DNA of 64,000 bases from Pictodentalium vernedei (GCA_031216915.1 CM062294.1:31635128-31699127); one strand, 5' to 3'. Positions 35,884 to 47,596 are shown, counted from the stretch's first letter. The notes: generated by a model not told the origin, from the letters alone. Numbers and translations are program-made.

Positions 35884-36699
35884 TCATCCAGGGTATAAGC
35901 GCAAGCGAAACATAGGGGGTATATGAACTTGTTGTTGCTGCAGATACTGTTGAATAACACGAGCAGCGTGGGGTCGGGCGTTGTCCTGCTGTAGAATGAC
36001 GCCGGGACCGTGACGTTGCAGAAATGGGACAACAACAGGTGTAAGCACTTCATCACGATATCTGGCTGCATTGAGATTGCCATCAATAATGACCAGCTCA
36101 GTTTTGTTACGGGCAGTGATGCCACCCCACACCATGAGAGACCCTCCCCCATAACGGTTTCGCTCCACGACACATGGGTCTGCGTAGCGTTCGTTTCGAC
36201 GTCTGTACACTCTCTGGCGGCCATCTGATGATGAAAGATGGAAACGACATTCATCTGTGAATAAAACACGTCGCCACCAGTGTAAGGGATGTCTGAGATG
36301 TTGTCTACACCACTGCAGTCGAGCACGACGATGACGTAACGTCAAAATCGGACGAATTGCAGGTCTTCGAGCACGTAAGCCGTATTCTCTCAGCCGGTTG
36401 ATTACTGTTTGAGGATGTATCCGTCTCAGGTTAGGGATGTTCCTGGCTGTCGTCGTTGCCGTTTGTTGCCGGTTCCGGAGATGGACGACACGGATATACC
36501 GATCTTGTGCAGGGGTGGTAACTCGGGGTCTCCCGGAGCGGGGTCGGTCTCGAACGTCATCATGTTGTGCATGTCGATGGACTAGCCTGTCTACAGTGTT
36601 ACGGTGGCAGTTCAAATGCTGGGCAACCTCTCTGTGTGTTCTGCCAGCTCTAATCATACCCAGGGCAAGGAGACGTTGATTCATTGTCAATCTTGGCAT
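35884..36699 (-). pseudogene. Tc1-like transposase, open but C-terminally truncated
   Basis: A 271-codon frame without stops. The HTH region (THREVAQHLNCHRNTVDRLV, residues 21-40) is followed by a GRPR linker (residues 56-59) and a second HTH. The catalytic Asp is in VLFTDECRFHLSS (Asp149) and the second Asp in LQQDNARPHAAR (Asp239). After residue 260 the sequence switches to RLRLYPG and stops, so the NPIEHxWD block with the third acidic residue is missing. A DDE transposase without it cannot cut DNA. The lack of other lesions suggests a recent break. It lies between the polymerase and capsid parts of the Polinton. Confidence 0.88.
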
Positions 36700-37284
36700 G
36701 CTAATGTGGAGTCGTTTTACCAGCAGCGCAAGTTTGAATGTGAACGATAGGAAGGCCTTACTTTAGTGTTTAAATACCCAAGGATTCACACTGCTGCATG
36801 AATTTTCAGACTCTCCACGTGCAAAACATGCCTTTTCACAAACGTGCAGCACGTCATTTAACGTTAATGCAATTTTAACGGGGAAAGCTGTTTTTGTGTT
36901 CAATATAACTTATTCATGAACAGGTTAACACTCTTTACACCTACGAAATTATTTTTTTGGAGTTTGATCAATTTCTGCAATGCACACTTTCTTTTTTGGG
37001 CGAGTATATATCCAACTACCTGTTTTACGTTTTAGTTGAAATATTGTTATGAAAAGTGTATATATTTTCTATTTAATTATATCTTTAATGATTTAAGTAC
37101 AAAACTTAAGATTTTATTTGTGTTTGACATTATTTTTTAGCTTTTGAATACGATAACCATGGAAAATGGATACTATTGTGAAAAGAGGACATTTTCCAAA
37201 TTTGCTAAAAAGTTGACAGAGCGAACTGGTATGGGTTCAATATCGAGTATGAGGCCCGTTACTGTTAATTACAGCTTGACAACG
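36700..37284. other. Spacer between two Tc1-like insertions
   Basis: No recognised coding sequence. It probably includes the 5' flank of the transposase at 36699, and no inverted terminal repeat could be assigned. Confidence 0.4.
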
Positions 37285-38262
37285 CCTTCTAATGCTCCCA
37301 ACCAGGTTCCTGATTGTCCTTTTGTGGGACGTTGTTCCATTCTTGGACCATCATGGCACCAAGCGCCTGGACACTTCTTGACTTAACTGGGTGGGCTGAA
37401 ATTGCAAGCTGTAACTCATTCCAGACATGTTCGATTGGATTGAGGTCAGTGGATCTTGCTGGCCAGTCCATACGCTCAATCCCCTCCCCCTGTTGGTACT
37501 CCAGACCGCATAGACAACATGAGGACGGGCATTATCGTCCATCAGAATGAATCTATCACCCACTGCACCTGCATACAATCAGACGTCGGCATCCAGGATC
37601 TCATCGATATGCCGCTGTGCTGTCAATGTACCACGGCCAAGGACACAGAGCTCTGTACGTCCATCCCAGGTGATTCCGCCCAAGGGGCATTATTGACTCT
37701 CCACCATAGCGGCCATGTCCAGCAATGTTGGCTGCATGGAATCACTCTCCTGGACTTCTCCATATCCTAGAACGTCTATCTGTGTAGTCTAGGCAGTACC
37801 TTGACTCTTCTGTAAAAAGGACAGGTCGCCAATCTTCTCTGGTACATCCAACATGGTCGATGGCCTATTCACATCGTGCCTGGCAGCGGAATGCGAATAC
37901 ATGGTTTTCTCAATCGTAGGCCACCTTCATGCAACCTTGCCTGGATAGTCTGCGTCGAAACATTTACCCCGGATGCATTCTGAAGGTCACTGCGAAGCTG
38001 GGTTGCTGTTGCAAAGCGGTTCCCACGGGCCTGAATGATCAAAAACTGGTCTTCAGCTGCAGATGTTGTCCTGTCTTTGCCACCACTATGCCGTCTTACT
38101 AGTGTGCCAAAGTGTTGTAATCTTGCTCAGGCTCTAGCGATCACCGTATGGTGCACACCAAGGGCTTCACCAACCTGACGATGGATAGCCCCTTACTCCA
38201 CCATCCCTACATCTGCCACATTTCTGCTTCAGACAAATGTCTTCTTACATTTTCATCCGCCA
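37285..38262 (-). pseudogene. Second Tc1-like transposase pseudogene
   Basis: From 38262 to 37285 the minus strand carries, in changing frames, an N-terminal DNA-binding region (EDQFLIIQARGNRFATATQL, TIQARLHEGGLRLRKPCIR), then RFILMDDNARPH with the second catalytic Asp, and WPARSTDLNPIEHVWNEL with the third acidic residue. Multiple stops and frameshifts. It belongs to a different Tc1 subfamily from the transposases at 26982 and 35884, because the N-terminal and GRPR regions differ. Confidence 0.82.
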
Positions 38263-38559
38263 TATTCAATCATTAAATCACAAGGATTTGTGTTAAAATG
38301 AAGATTGAATACCCTACACATGTCATGTACATGTAGACAGTACACGAAAACATCATGAAAATCAAGGGCTACATGCTTTCCATGACTGTCACGAAACGTC
38401 TGCCTGTTAAGAGAGCTAATGTAAACACTGGGGACCATATCAATACATTCCTCAGTCATATCCACCAAAGATATCGCAAATATGCCACAAGCAAATTCCA
38501 CAATGATGTGTCAAATATGTGGTGCTTAGCAAACTTTGAGTAGTATAATTAAGCATGAC

Positions 38560-38662
38560 ACTTGAGTATGATGCTGAATTAATTCAGCTTCATGCTATAT
38601 TATTTGGGTATCGTGCTATATTAATTTAGTATCATACTTTATTATTTTAGCATCATGCTTAA
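38560..38662. repeat. Imperfect AT-rich fold-back
   Basis: AATTAAGCATGA...GATGCTGAATTAATTCAGC...ATCATGCTTAATT: repeated inverted ATCATGCT/AGCATGAT motifs. Single copy in the window. Confidence 0.55.
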
Positions 38663-38663
38663 T

Positions 38664-40075
38664 TCACTGATTTATGATCCTATTCGTACGACATAGTTAC
38701 TCGGATCATTTGGAAGCAGTTTTGATCCAGATAATGTTTCACCAACATCAAGTGGTATAGAAAATTGAACAATGTCCAATAGCAACTTTAAACAATTCTT
38801 CTTAAACAATTCTACAGGAATATAATTTTTAATTCCACGACAAACAACCAAGTGGTTAGATCTTGTAGCATCTACACTTGAAGTTCAATTTAAAATTACA
38901 GAACAAGATGGGCGTGTTATGCCATCAAATATACAAATTGCTCCCATTAATAATTCTTCTTTTCCTAGTATGTTTAGCAAAATTGATGTCACATTGAATG
39001 GCAATCTTATCACCGCCAAAACCGATCTGTATCCTTATAGAGGATTTTTGGAGAATTTTCTTAGTTATTCAAGAGATGTGAAAAAACACAACTGGCTGCA
39101 AGTGAAATGTGGAATACAGATTCTCCTAGCACACAAACTGAAATTGCAAAAAGACACAGATTTGACTGAACATGCAAAATTAATTGGTACCAGTAAGTCT
39201 GTACAGTTAAGGGGAAAACTACATTTAGATCTATTTGTGCAAGAAAAATATTTACCAAATGGAGTTGAGATGAGAATTAAAATACACCGTACTCCATCTA
39301 ACTTTTGTCTGATTGGTGGTGAACATGGGAAAATTGAAATTCAGAAAGATATTTTTATATGGGAAAATTGAAATTCAAAAAATCTGTTTTTTAAAATACC
39401 AGCATTAGAGTTAATTTCAAAAATTGCAAATGATCTTAATGCACAAATAGATCATTCAAATTACAAAATATGTGGAAATTAACCCTTTGAACACCAGAGG
39501 CCGCTTTATCGGCCCAGGGACATGGTATGTCATACTTTCATTAAATAGGATGCCTGTTAACTTAAGGGTGGGGTAAATCAATCAATATTTTCAATGTGCA
39601 GCCCTAAGGCTGCACATTAAAATATTGATTGGTCTACCCCCAAATAATAAATATGGACTCCTCTAACTGCTGCATATGACCTTACATGGAAGATACACCA
39701 GGGTTCAAATGGTTAAAACATTTACAATTGGAAATGGTCTTCATTCAAAAATAGAAATCGCCTGCTTAATAAATAGATGCAAAAACGAATTATTCTTGGC
39801 TTAGTATCTAATAGAGATATAAATGGAGATATTGGCACAACCTCATTTAATTTCCAACATTTCAATTTGAATAAGTTGGAATTAACTGTGGATGGACTTT
39901 CCATTGAGTCACGTCCCTTTGAACCACATTTCGAAGGTGGACGTTATCTAAATTCATATTTATCATTGCACGAAGCTGCGGGCTTCTTTGGACAAAATCA
40001 ATCATTTAATTTGTGTTTGCAGGAATATGCAAGAGGATATATTCTTAACCTCGTTTCCGTTGAGGCCATGAGGTC
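38664..40075 (+). pseudogene. Polinton/Maverick major capsid protein (degenerate)
   Basis: Remnant of the double-jelly-roll capsid protein carried by Polinton elements. The best block is 38919-39371: INNSSFPSMFSKIDVTLNGN, YPYRGFLENFLSYSRD, LFVQEKYLPNGVEMRIKI. The second block, after a MITE (39479-39716), is 39777-40075: FNFQHFNLNKLELTVDGL, EPHFEGGRYLNSYLSLHEAA. Stops and frameshifts separate the blocks. Same strand as the polymerase at 31480, as expected if both belong to one element. No ATPase, protease or integrase was found nearby. Confidence 0.8.
39479..39716 (+). mobile_element. TTAA MITE, family C copy 3, inside the capsid remnant
   Basis: TTAACCCTTTGAACACCAGA to AGGGTTCAAATGGTTAA, centre GTGCAGCCCTAAGGCTGCAC. 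It splits the capsid coding sequence, giving the order Polinton first, MITE second. Confidence 0.85.
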
Positions 40076-40570
40076 CATGAAACAATCCCTCGATGAGGCC
40101 TAATTTACTTTCCCTCTTAGCCTCACTTCGGTATTTGAGGATACATATGACCTGGCATTGTATTATTTGAGGATACCTATCGAGGATACCTTCTGGATAA
40201 TCCCTTTTTTGTCGTATGAGGTCATGAGGGTCAGTCATGAGGACCATGAAAAAAATCCCCAATGAGATCTAATTTACTATCCCTCTTATCCTCATCTCGA
40301 TTTCTAACAGTGATATCCCATGGCACCCCAATTTCATCACCCCTTTTTGGAAAACATCTGGCCTTCGGCACCCTATTTTAGTCGTATGAGACCATGAGGG
40401 CTATGAGAAAAAACGTCAATGGGGTCTAATTTACTATCCCTCTTAGCCTCATTTCGTTTGAGGCCATAAGGGCTATAAAAAAAATCCCTCAGTAAGGTCT
40501 AGTTTACTATCCCTCTTAGCATCATTTCGATATTTAAGGATACCTATGACCCAGCTCCTATACAGCTCCT
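40040..40570 (+). repeat. Degenerate tandem repeats, units ~90-130 bp
   Basis: Four or five imperfect units, each with GAGG(C/T)CATGAGG, AAATCCC, CTAATTTACT(T/A)TCCCTC and TTAGCCTCA, starting at the end of the capsid remnant and running past it. Confidence 0.75.
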
Positions 40571-40778
40571 ACATGGCGCCTATACAAGTTGTCTTACTAA
40601 CGGCTTCCATCTTATCTCCAAAGCTCCAAGGCCACTATTTGTCTATAGTCTATCTGTCCTATCATTAGCTTTTAGAGCAGTCTTGTGCCATTACGGCTTT
40701 GTACCAGTACTATTGGCTTCCGTTATTCTGCCCCATGTCTCATCCATTAATATTGACTTGTAACACTACTTCCTAGCT

Positions 40779-41098
40779 ATACAGTTAAAACTAGAAGTCC
40801 TGTCATGAATTGCGCGCTTATCTTGACACAATTTCGCACAGGAATTGCGCGCAATTTTCCTATTGAAAATACCCAAATTACCACAGAGTCTTGCCATTAC
40901 TCACAGAAAACACAAGCAATGTTTCAGCCAATGGACCTCCAGGTTAAACCCGGAGGTCCATTGACTGAACCATTGCGTGTGCATAGGCTGCGTAGAGAAT
41001 GTGATAGCCTTTCCATATGACCTAACGCGCCGATAAACGCGCTAAATGGCGAGGTGTTTGCGCGCAATTGATGACAGGACTTCTAGTTTTAACTGTAA
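40779..41098 (+). mobile_element. Fold-back MITE, family D copy 2
   Basis: TACAGTTAAAACTAGAAGTCC at the left and its complement at the right, central CCAATGGACCTCC / GGAGGTCCATTG, outer CGCGCTTAT and GCGCGCAATT motifs as at 12370. It is directly followed by the second copy of the 935 bp repeat. Confidence 0.8.
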
Positions 41099-41099
41099 T

Positions 41100-42037
41100 A
41101 TTACTAGGTACAACAATTTTGTTCACAGTGAATTGGTACACCGTTAGTCGTCGAACGCAATCAATCAGTATAATTGGAGTTACAAAAATAAAAATGAGTA
41201 GTTGCTGTATGATGAGGAAATAATGATAGTAATAAATAAAGATTAGGTGGATAAAGCGAAAACAAAAGAGAGTTTGGAAGTAAAGTTCAGAGATAACTAG
41301 GATTCGAGGTCGTAATCGGGGATTCGTCGATGTGAGAGAAGACGTAGTTCAGCTCTCCCAATGGGGAAGCCGTGGCGTTCGGATAATTGAATCAGGAGAA
41401 GAGAAAACTTCGGATTTTATGAAAAGAATGATAAACTAAACACTGTCATTAAACTGTAACAGCTTGAGAACATTTGTAATTAGTTGCTTTGGTTTAATAA
41501 ATATAGAGGTTATTACTTGCTTAGTTTTACATCAGCCCTTGGTAACTTTGCATCAGCTTTCAACATTCGATCTCAAGCTGATTTGAAGTCACGTTGGGCT
41601 GATATCTCGGCCGATATGAACCTAACCAAGTAATAACCTCTTAGTATCTAAATTAATGAGTGACCATTGAGCATGTTTGATGGAAGCTGATGTATCCCAT
41701 TTATAACGTGATTAATATCATATTTAGTGAGTAATCAACTGACCCTATCGATTGCAATTGCAGATAAAAATTCATAACGAACCAAGCACTCGATCATTCT
41801 GTTTATTAACCCTTTAACCCTAGCGGCCGTTTTTCCGGCCAGCCACATGATACGTCATAACGTCATTAAATAGGATGGCTATTCAGAAAATGTGTGGGGT
41901 AGACCAATCAATATTTTCAACGTGCAGCCCCGAGGCTGCACGTTGAAAATATTGCTTGGTCTACCCCAAATAATGAATATGGACTCTTCTAATTGCTGCC
42001 ATTGAACTGGCATGGAAGATACCCTAGAGTTCAAAGG
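41100..42037 (+). repeat. 935 bp dispersed repeat, copy 2
   Basis: Nearly identical to 7797-8734, including the family C MITE (41806-42037) at the same site. The differences seen are scattered substitutions and a 6 bp indel (GCAATT near 41755). It begins immediately after the family D MITE. Confidence 0.85.
41806..42037 (+). mobile_element. TTAA MITE, family C copy 4
   Basis: TTAACCCTTTAACCCTAGCG at the left, with centre CGTGCAGCCCCGAGGCTGCACG. The right end is cut at TTCAAAGGC, so the final GGTTAA is missing. Confidence 0.8.
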
Positions 42038-42179
42038 CCTTCAAAATGTTCAATCAGATTGCTTCATTTCCCCCAACAAGTTCCATTTTTTCGACGTTCA
42101 ATGTAAAATATCTATAAGCAGGCTGTATAAGGGATCCTGTAAGTGGGATTCCTAGCCGATTCCGTAAAGTTGGATTTTA

Positions 42180-42400
42180 AAAAAGAAAAAGTTTTGGCAC
42201 CAGGGCCGTCCCGAACGGGAGCGTATAACGATGAAGGCAGCCTTTGATTATCGCTGTGTCGCGCCGGAGCGTATCACTGTCTGGTACAAACGTAGGCGTT
42301 TTTTAATTGTGAGTGTATTATTCTTGAGCCTTTTTGGTAACGTTCTGGCACCAGGGCCGCCCCGATCGGGAGTGGACGGCCATGAAGGCCTGAATTCGAT
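42180..42400. repeat. Direct repeat around the LINE 3' end
   Basis: GGCACCAGGGCCGTCCCGAA...CGGGAGCG...GATGAAGGC at about 42197 recurs as GGCACCAGGGCCGCCCCGAT...CGGGAGTG...CATGAAGGC at about 42349. It is probably part of the LINE coding or 3' region that was duplicated. Confidence 0.6.
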
Positions 42401-43215
42401 TCGGTTCAAGTCCACCTCGCCTGGCCGGTCCAGGCCCGCTCCCGACCACACCGTTTCTGGGGTAGTTGTATTCGAATGGCGTTGATCAGTTTTAGCATTT
42501 TTGATTTTTCTTCCACTGGCACAGATGTAGATTAATTCTGTAACTAGTTCGCTGTCCGTCAGGCGGACGCGGTTTTTGGCGGCTAGTGTAGATAGTCGAT
42601 CATTTATAGTTGGAATGACGGCCCATTCATGGAAGAGTTTCATTGCGGCGTCCTCAGGAACACGCGGAACGACTCTGAGCGCGTGATTCAGGATCTTTTG
42701 GGGTTCTCCGAGGTTGGATTTACTTGTTTCACCGAGGACAAGTGCCCCGTTTTCAAGTACGGGTTGCACGAATACTTTGTATAATTTGAGTAGGATTGGT
42801 TCGTTGGACCCCCGAAGGTACCTCGTAACAGTTTTAATAGATTGATACGTTTCCTTGTGGCTATATTGTTGGTGAGTTTATTGGAGGTGAGGTTTTGGTC
42901 ATGGGTTATGCGCAATGATTTTCCGTTTTAGAGTTGCCTTGGTTCATTCTGTACTTTATCCAGTAGTTTGAGGTCAAAGTCGCAATTTTTGAGCTTACCG
43001 GTGGAGGTGATTCTGTCGGTTTTGTTTATGTTTAGTTTATTTCGCCACATGGCGCACCAGCGCTCGAGGTCGTTCATTGCGTGTTGGGGGATTTTTGGTC
43101 TTGGGAGGATGTAGTGTTAGAATTCCCGTAGCTCTTTGTCATCTACGAATTGTAGGGTATGGACGAACCACTATGGGTGCCAGCTTCGAATGACACACTG
43201 TCTGACATTACGTTG
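42248..43215 (-). pseudogene. Non-LTR retrotransposon RT C-terminal remnant
   Basis: The minus strand reads LQFVDDKELREF near 43150, which corresponds to the catalytic F/Y-x-DD motif of reverse transcriptase with Val in the x position. It continues with MNDLERWCAMWRNKLNINKT, then THDQNLTSNKLTNNIATRKR, and in another frame QPVLENGALVLGETSKSNL and LQKI-like EPQKILNHALRVVPRVPED. These are the palm end and thumb of a LINE RT. At least three frameshifts. 5' and 3' ends were not found. It differs in sequence from the LINEs at 17105 and 20233. Confidence 0.72.
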
Positions 43216-43847
43216 TTGACCCTCTGATATTGATTTTTCGGTCGTTCAGAAAAGAGGAGAGTAATCTTAATAGTTTCGTTGGTGGTTTAGTTTGGAGAGT
43301 TTTTAGCGTATTTCGTTGTGCCATGCCTCCCTTGCTGTTCCGTTAGGCCCGTTTCCTGTCTTTAAAGTCGTGTGTAGCTTCAGTCATGGGGGCAATATTT
43401 TTTATTACACATCAATTAAACGGTAAACCCTTGTATTCAACGGAATTGCCGCTATGATATAAATGATTCTGTTTTCAACGGGTGATATACAAGCCGGAAC
43501 TTTTTTACCGCACCGTTTAGTTACGCTTCGAAAAGTTTCCAAATTTCGTTATACAATCATCGACCGTCTGTCGCATAGTGTGAAAATGAAAACGTCCAAA
43601 GCAAAATAAAGTCTGTGCACAAAACATTAGCCAAAAATGAGATAATATTTTAAAAAAACCCAATCATTTCCAACCAGAACATTAACTCAGTCCCGTTGCC
43701 GTCTCGTTTTGTGGATCCCATTATATCTAAATTGGTCAACTTTATTTCGGTAAATCTTCGTTCTTCGTTCACTTTGACATGCGTCGAACTTCTTCAGGAA
43801 AACGTTTCTCCCAGCTGTTTTGCAAATCTGCACATATTTGTACTTAT

Positions 43848-43921
43848 ATTTTTACTAACAGTAATAGCCACCAAATGGTTAGGCGTGAATGGGCATATAG
43901 TGGCTATTACTGTTAGTAAAG
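43848..43921. repeat. Palindrome with 25 bp arms
   Basis: TTTTACTAACAGTAATAGCCA and its complement TGGCTATTACTGTTAGTAAA enclose a ~30 bp loop. Confidence 0.75.
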
Positions 43922-44039
43922 GTTGTTTCGATTTTTTATCGATCCATATGCTCAGTACAGCTTCAGTCAAAACAAACTCTTCACCTTTGGGTTTAATTAT
44001 CGGAATTAAAATTTGTTTATTTAAATGCATTTTAATGCA

Positions 44040-44222
44040 TGGGTTGTGTAGTAAACACAGAACGCGACGTGTGTTTGAATCGGTGGGTGCTTTACATCGC
44101 TCGTTGAATGGCGTAATCATATTTCGCTCGTGCCTTCGGCTCTCGCGAAATATGACTACGCCATTCCAACTCGTTATGTAAAACACCCACCGATTCAAAC
44201 ACACACCGCGTTCCGTCTATGT
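44040..44222. mobile_element. Long palindromic MITE (arms about 85 bp)
   Basis: ACACAGAACGCGACGTGTGT ... GGTGGGTGCTTTACAT ... GGCGTAATCATATTTCGC is mirrored by GCGAAATATGACTACGCC ... ATGTAAAACACCCACC ... ACACACACCGCGTTCCGT. The loop is only about 15 bp. Mismatches are few, so the arms are well preserved. Single copy in the window. Confidence 0.82.
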
Positions 44223-44542
44223 ATCTTTCAGCTGCCTACACAACAGGAAACAAACAGACTTAGAATCATGGAAACTGAGATGCCTTAATTAACAAGCACA
44301 GCTTATTCCTTTCCACCTATATGTGGAACGTTTACGCTGAATTCCGTCGGTAAATGTAGTCTGCATAAATAAATCCTCTCAGAGAAATATTCTGTCGCCA
44401 ATATATACCCCTACCGTTGCAAATTTGGTATCACGTCGGCTTAAATCTGTACCTCATACTTGTTTATATCCATGCCTAATATTTCCTGGGTGTTTATTTT
44501 CAAAAAGCTTTTACAATTGATAATTTTAGGATTTTATTTTTT

Positions 44543-44984
44543 TAGGGCTGAAACGGTTGGCTCATTTTCGTAACCGACTAACCAATAGCTATAACCGGAT
44601 AATATTCGGTTATCCGTGGTCATTATTTTACCGAATATGGGATTAAAACTATATGATTTGGAAAGCAGTATTCCCAAACTATTCCGTAGTCTGTAGACAA
44701 ACGTTTTTATACTCACTACGGAATGGTTTCTGCGATTACTCATTACTCACGGAAATTGCCGATCATTAGCGAAGTCTTGAACGCCAAAGTCGATTATTTC
44801 TCAATATATGAAACGCGGCTTTGTTGTGTAATTTAACACAAAGGAGAAGCGGCAGATTTACTACGTTTTAAACGTGGAATGAAGATCACTATCGATATTT
44901 CGGATAACCGGTTGACGGTTTTTCTAATCGGTTAGGTAGCAAACTGGTTTCAAACCGATTGTCCGGTTAACAATTTCAGAACTA
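44543..44984. mobile_element. Possible hAT-like non-autonomous element
   Basis: The left end AGGGCTGAAACGGTT and the right end AACAATTTCAGAACTA are imperfect inverted repeats. Internal CGGTTATCCG-like motifs occur on both sides (GATAATATTCGGTTATCCG, GGATAACCGGTTGACGG). Ends of this form occur in hAT elements. The 8 bp TSD is not clear. Confidence 0.4.
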
Positions 44985-44989
44985 GACTA

Positions 44990-45983
44990 TTTTCCAGTTT
45001 TGACTTTAAATGTGTTGCAGTGTACCATTGGCATTTCCGAAGCATGGCAACTGGCAAATTGCCACATCGTCTAAACTGCTAATGATCCATTTCGGTCAAT
45101 TATATTAATAAGTAGAAAATACAATTCTAGAAAATACAGTGGTAACAGTTTTATAGTATTGACCCAGGTATAAGCTTTATTGCAAAAATAACAAGCATAT
45201 ATTCATACTACATCGGAAAGCATCCGCTTCGGTCATTCTCTGTCGTTATGGTCGAAAGTTAAGTAAAGCGTCGACCTGTATCGCCCCATACTAACTGCCC
45301 AGTACGGTTGCATGTAATTCATTTCAAGGTAAGTGATTCCACCAAATTGTACACGAGCATAATTTCCACGACAGTGGACAATTAGAAGGAAGTGTGTCAG
45401 ATTATGTCAGTTAAGATGACAGTTAATGCATTTGAATATAAGTGAGGATGATACTCGCAGAAGGTTCGCAGTTACTGGGCAGGTTGTCCCCCCCTCTCGA
45501 CCATGTCAGTCAGAAAATTGTATCTAACGAAACAATTGCAAACATTTCCTCTGAAAAACGCTAATTTGAAAAGCAAATTCCGCATTTTAGCCCTTTATCC
45601 GATCCATAACAATATCCTAATTTGTTATTTTAATTATTGTGTTTTAATTTTTTGGATTTAAAAAAAAAAACTCATATCATCTGAACCTCATTGGAACAAT
45701 CTAGACCAGCTCTTTCCAATAGGGGTCACATGATATTGTTTAGTTAGATTTTTTTGTAGGTTGTCTTTTTTGTGTTCATCGGACCAATTTGCCAGTTACG
45801 AGAGAGGAGGAGTCGTCAGGTAAATGGTTTAGGGGATATATTGAGTTAGGTTCCAAGTTTGTACCGACGGTCCACAACCAAGGAATAATGTCTGAAAAGT
45901 TTAACTCTCGCTCCGCCATGTCGGAAAATTTTGAGATTCTGGCTTCAGGCCAACTGGATCCAATAAAATAAAACATGTATTTG
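44990..45983 (+). repeat. Tandem segmental duplication, unit 1
   Basis: The unit consists of an O-family MITE (44990-45166), about 400 bp of spacer with CATTTCAAGGTAAGTGATTC, a diverged A-family MITE (about 45595-45830) and a tail with GATATATTGAGTTAGG. The same order repeats at 45984, with the second unit cut by an LTR element and another insertion. Confidence 0.75.
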
Positions 45984-46875
45984 TTATAATTATATTTTCT
46001 ATCTATCAATTGAATCATTAGCGTTTTAAAAGATGTGTCAATTTGCCAACTGGCAAATTGCCAGATGTCCGAAAAATGCTAATGGTTCATTTTAACCAAT
46101 TTAAAGACGTAACTAGAAAATACAATTCCAGAAAACACAATTGCAAACCTTTTATTGTATTGACCCCTGGTCAAATGACAACAAACGCATGAGAAAATGA
46201 TTTGGGGATGATTGCACATCGGGGGTACGATTCGCCGGGGTGACTATACTATTACCAGCTTAAGTAATTCACTGATTTAAAAAAGACCAGACAAACGGAC
46301 AGACAGACGGTCGGAAAGATTAGCTGGATAACGAAGAGCCAAGCATGAATAAATTCTTGAACTGGTCGAACGTTAAGTAAAGAGTTAACCTGTATCGTCC
46401 CTCATTCTCGTTCCAATACGGAGATATATAATTTATTCAAGGTAAGTAATTCTCACCAACTTATACACGAGCGTAATTTCCATAACAATGTGGGTTAGAT
46501 CACTCGGATCGTTAACAGCGCGGAATAATGAATCAACAGAAATGTTATTGTGATCATAAACGCGTCCATGTGGCGCAGTTTGAGTTCAATTGCCTCGCCA
46601 GATACATTAGTGATTTTATCGACATGTGCCCGGTTTGCCTCCTCCTCTCGACAATGTCTGTCGGAAAACTGTATTAGACGTGAACACACACTGATCTCTC
46701 GAAAACTAATATTTCCTTTGAAAAACTCTAATTTGAAAAGCAAATTCCGCATTTTAACCCTTTACCGGATCCATAACAATATCATAATTTGTTATTTTTA
46801 TTATTATGTTTTATTTTTTTGAAAACATGATTTAAAAAAAACATACCTCATTGAAACAATATAGACCAGCTCTTT
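45984..46875 (+). repeat. Tandem segmental duplication, unit 2 (left part)
   Basis: O-family MITE (45984-46168), spacer with TTATTCAAGGTAAGTAATTC, and the left half of a diverged A-family MITE to ATAGACCAGCTCTTT. The right half continues at 53931 after the LTR element, and the tail up to about 54115. It parallels 44990-45983. Confidence 0.75.
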
Positions 46876-47191
46876 TATTGAAAAATTAATGATGATACTT
46901 ATATAGTAATAATTATATATTGCAATAGCAGTCGTTTTCAATATAATATGTCAACTCACTTTCCTGCTATTGTCTAACGAGGTTTGTCACTGTTGCTTCT
47001 GCTTCTCGAGAAACGTCTGCAAATTAGCGTCACTTCTTGAGTTCTGCGAACTTCAATGGCTGAGATCTGGCGAGATCTTGTTTATCATCCAATCGACCAA
47101 TCAGATGGATTCGACCAACATCGGTTCTTCTCGCCCGACAAGACAACGGCAACACAAGTCGGGCGTAATCTCAATACTCAATTTCACAACA
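46876..47191 (-). repeat. 3' LTR (left copy)
   Basis: 316 bp. On the minus strand it begins TGTTGTGAAATTGAG, preceded by the purine tract at 47192-47206, and ends TTTTTCAATA. It matches 53611-53926 with seven substitutions and no indel. Confidence 0.92.
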
Positions 47192-47206
47192 CTCTTCCCC
47201 CTTTTG
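47192..47206 (-). promoter_or_regulatory. Polypurine tract beside the 3' LTR
   Basis: The minus strand reads AAAAGGGGGAAGAG directly before TGTTGTG. This is the usual primer for second-strand synthesis in LTR retroelements and fixes the LTR boundary. Confidence 0.85.
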
Positions 47207-47596
47207 ATTGAACTTTTTGTTGTAGGGAAGAGTAGAACCGAAAATATGTAGATCCTGCTAGGGCCGAATCAGCAACTCGCCTTAAACAGATATATTCAGT
47301 TCATTATAAAAAATCTCAGCCAAACACTTGGGCAATCCCTGATCACGCAAAGTACTTTTGCCTTCACAAGAAGCCCCATAAAAATCATTTTGATTTACAA
47401 TTAAGATATCGGTCAAAGCCGATTTAATTTCAAATAAAATCCATAAATTAGGGTATCAATTTCAGTACATAATTTATTTCTACCCCCAATGCTTCCGCAC
47501 CGGGTGTAAACCCTAATTTCACAGGATGAAAAGCTGCATGCCGTTACACCTCAGGGGATGTGCCAAACTGAGTTATTTTTAAAACAAATGTTTAAT

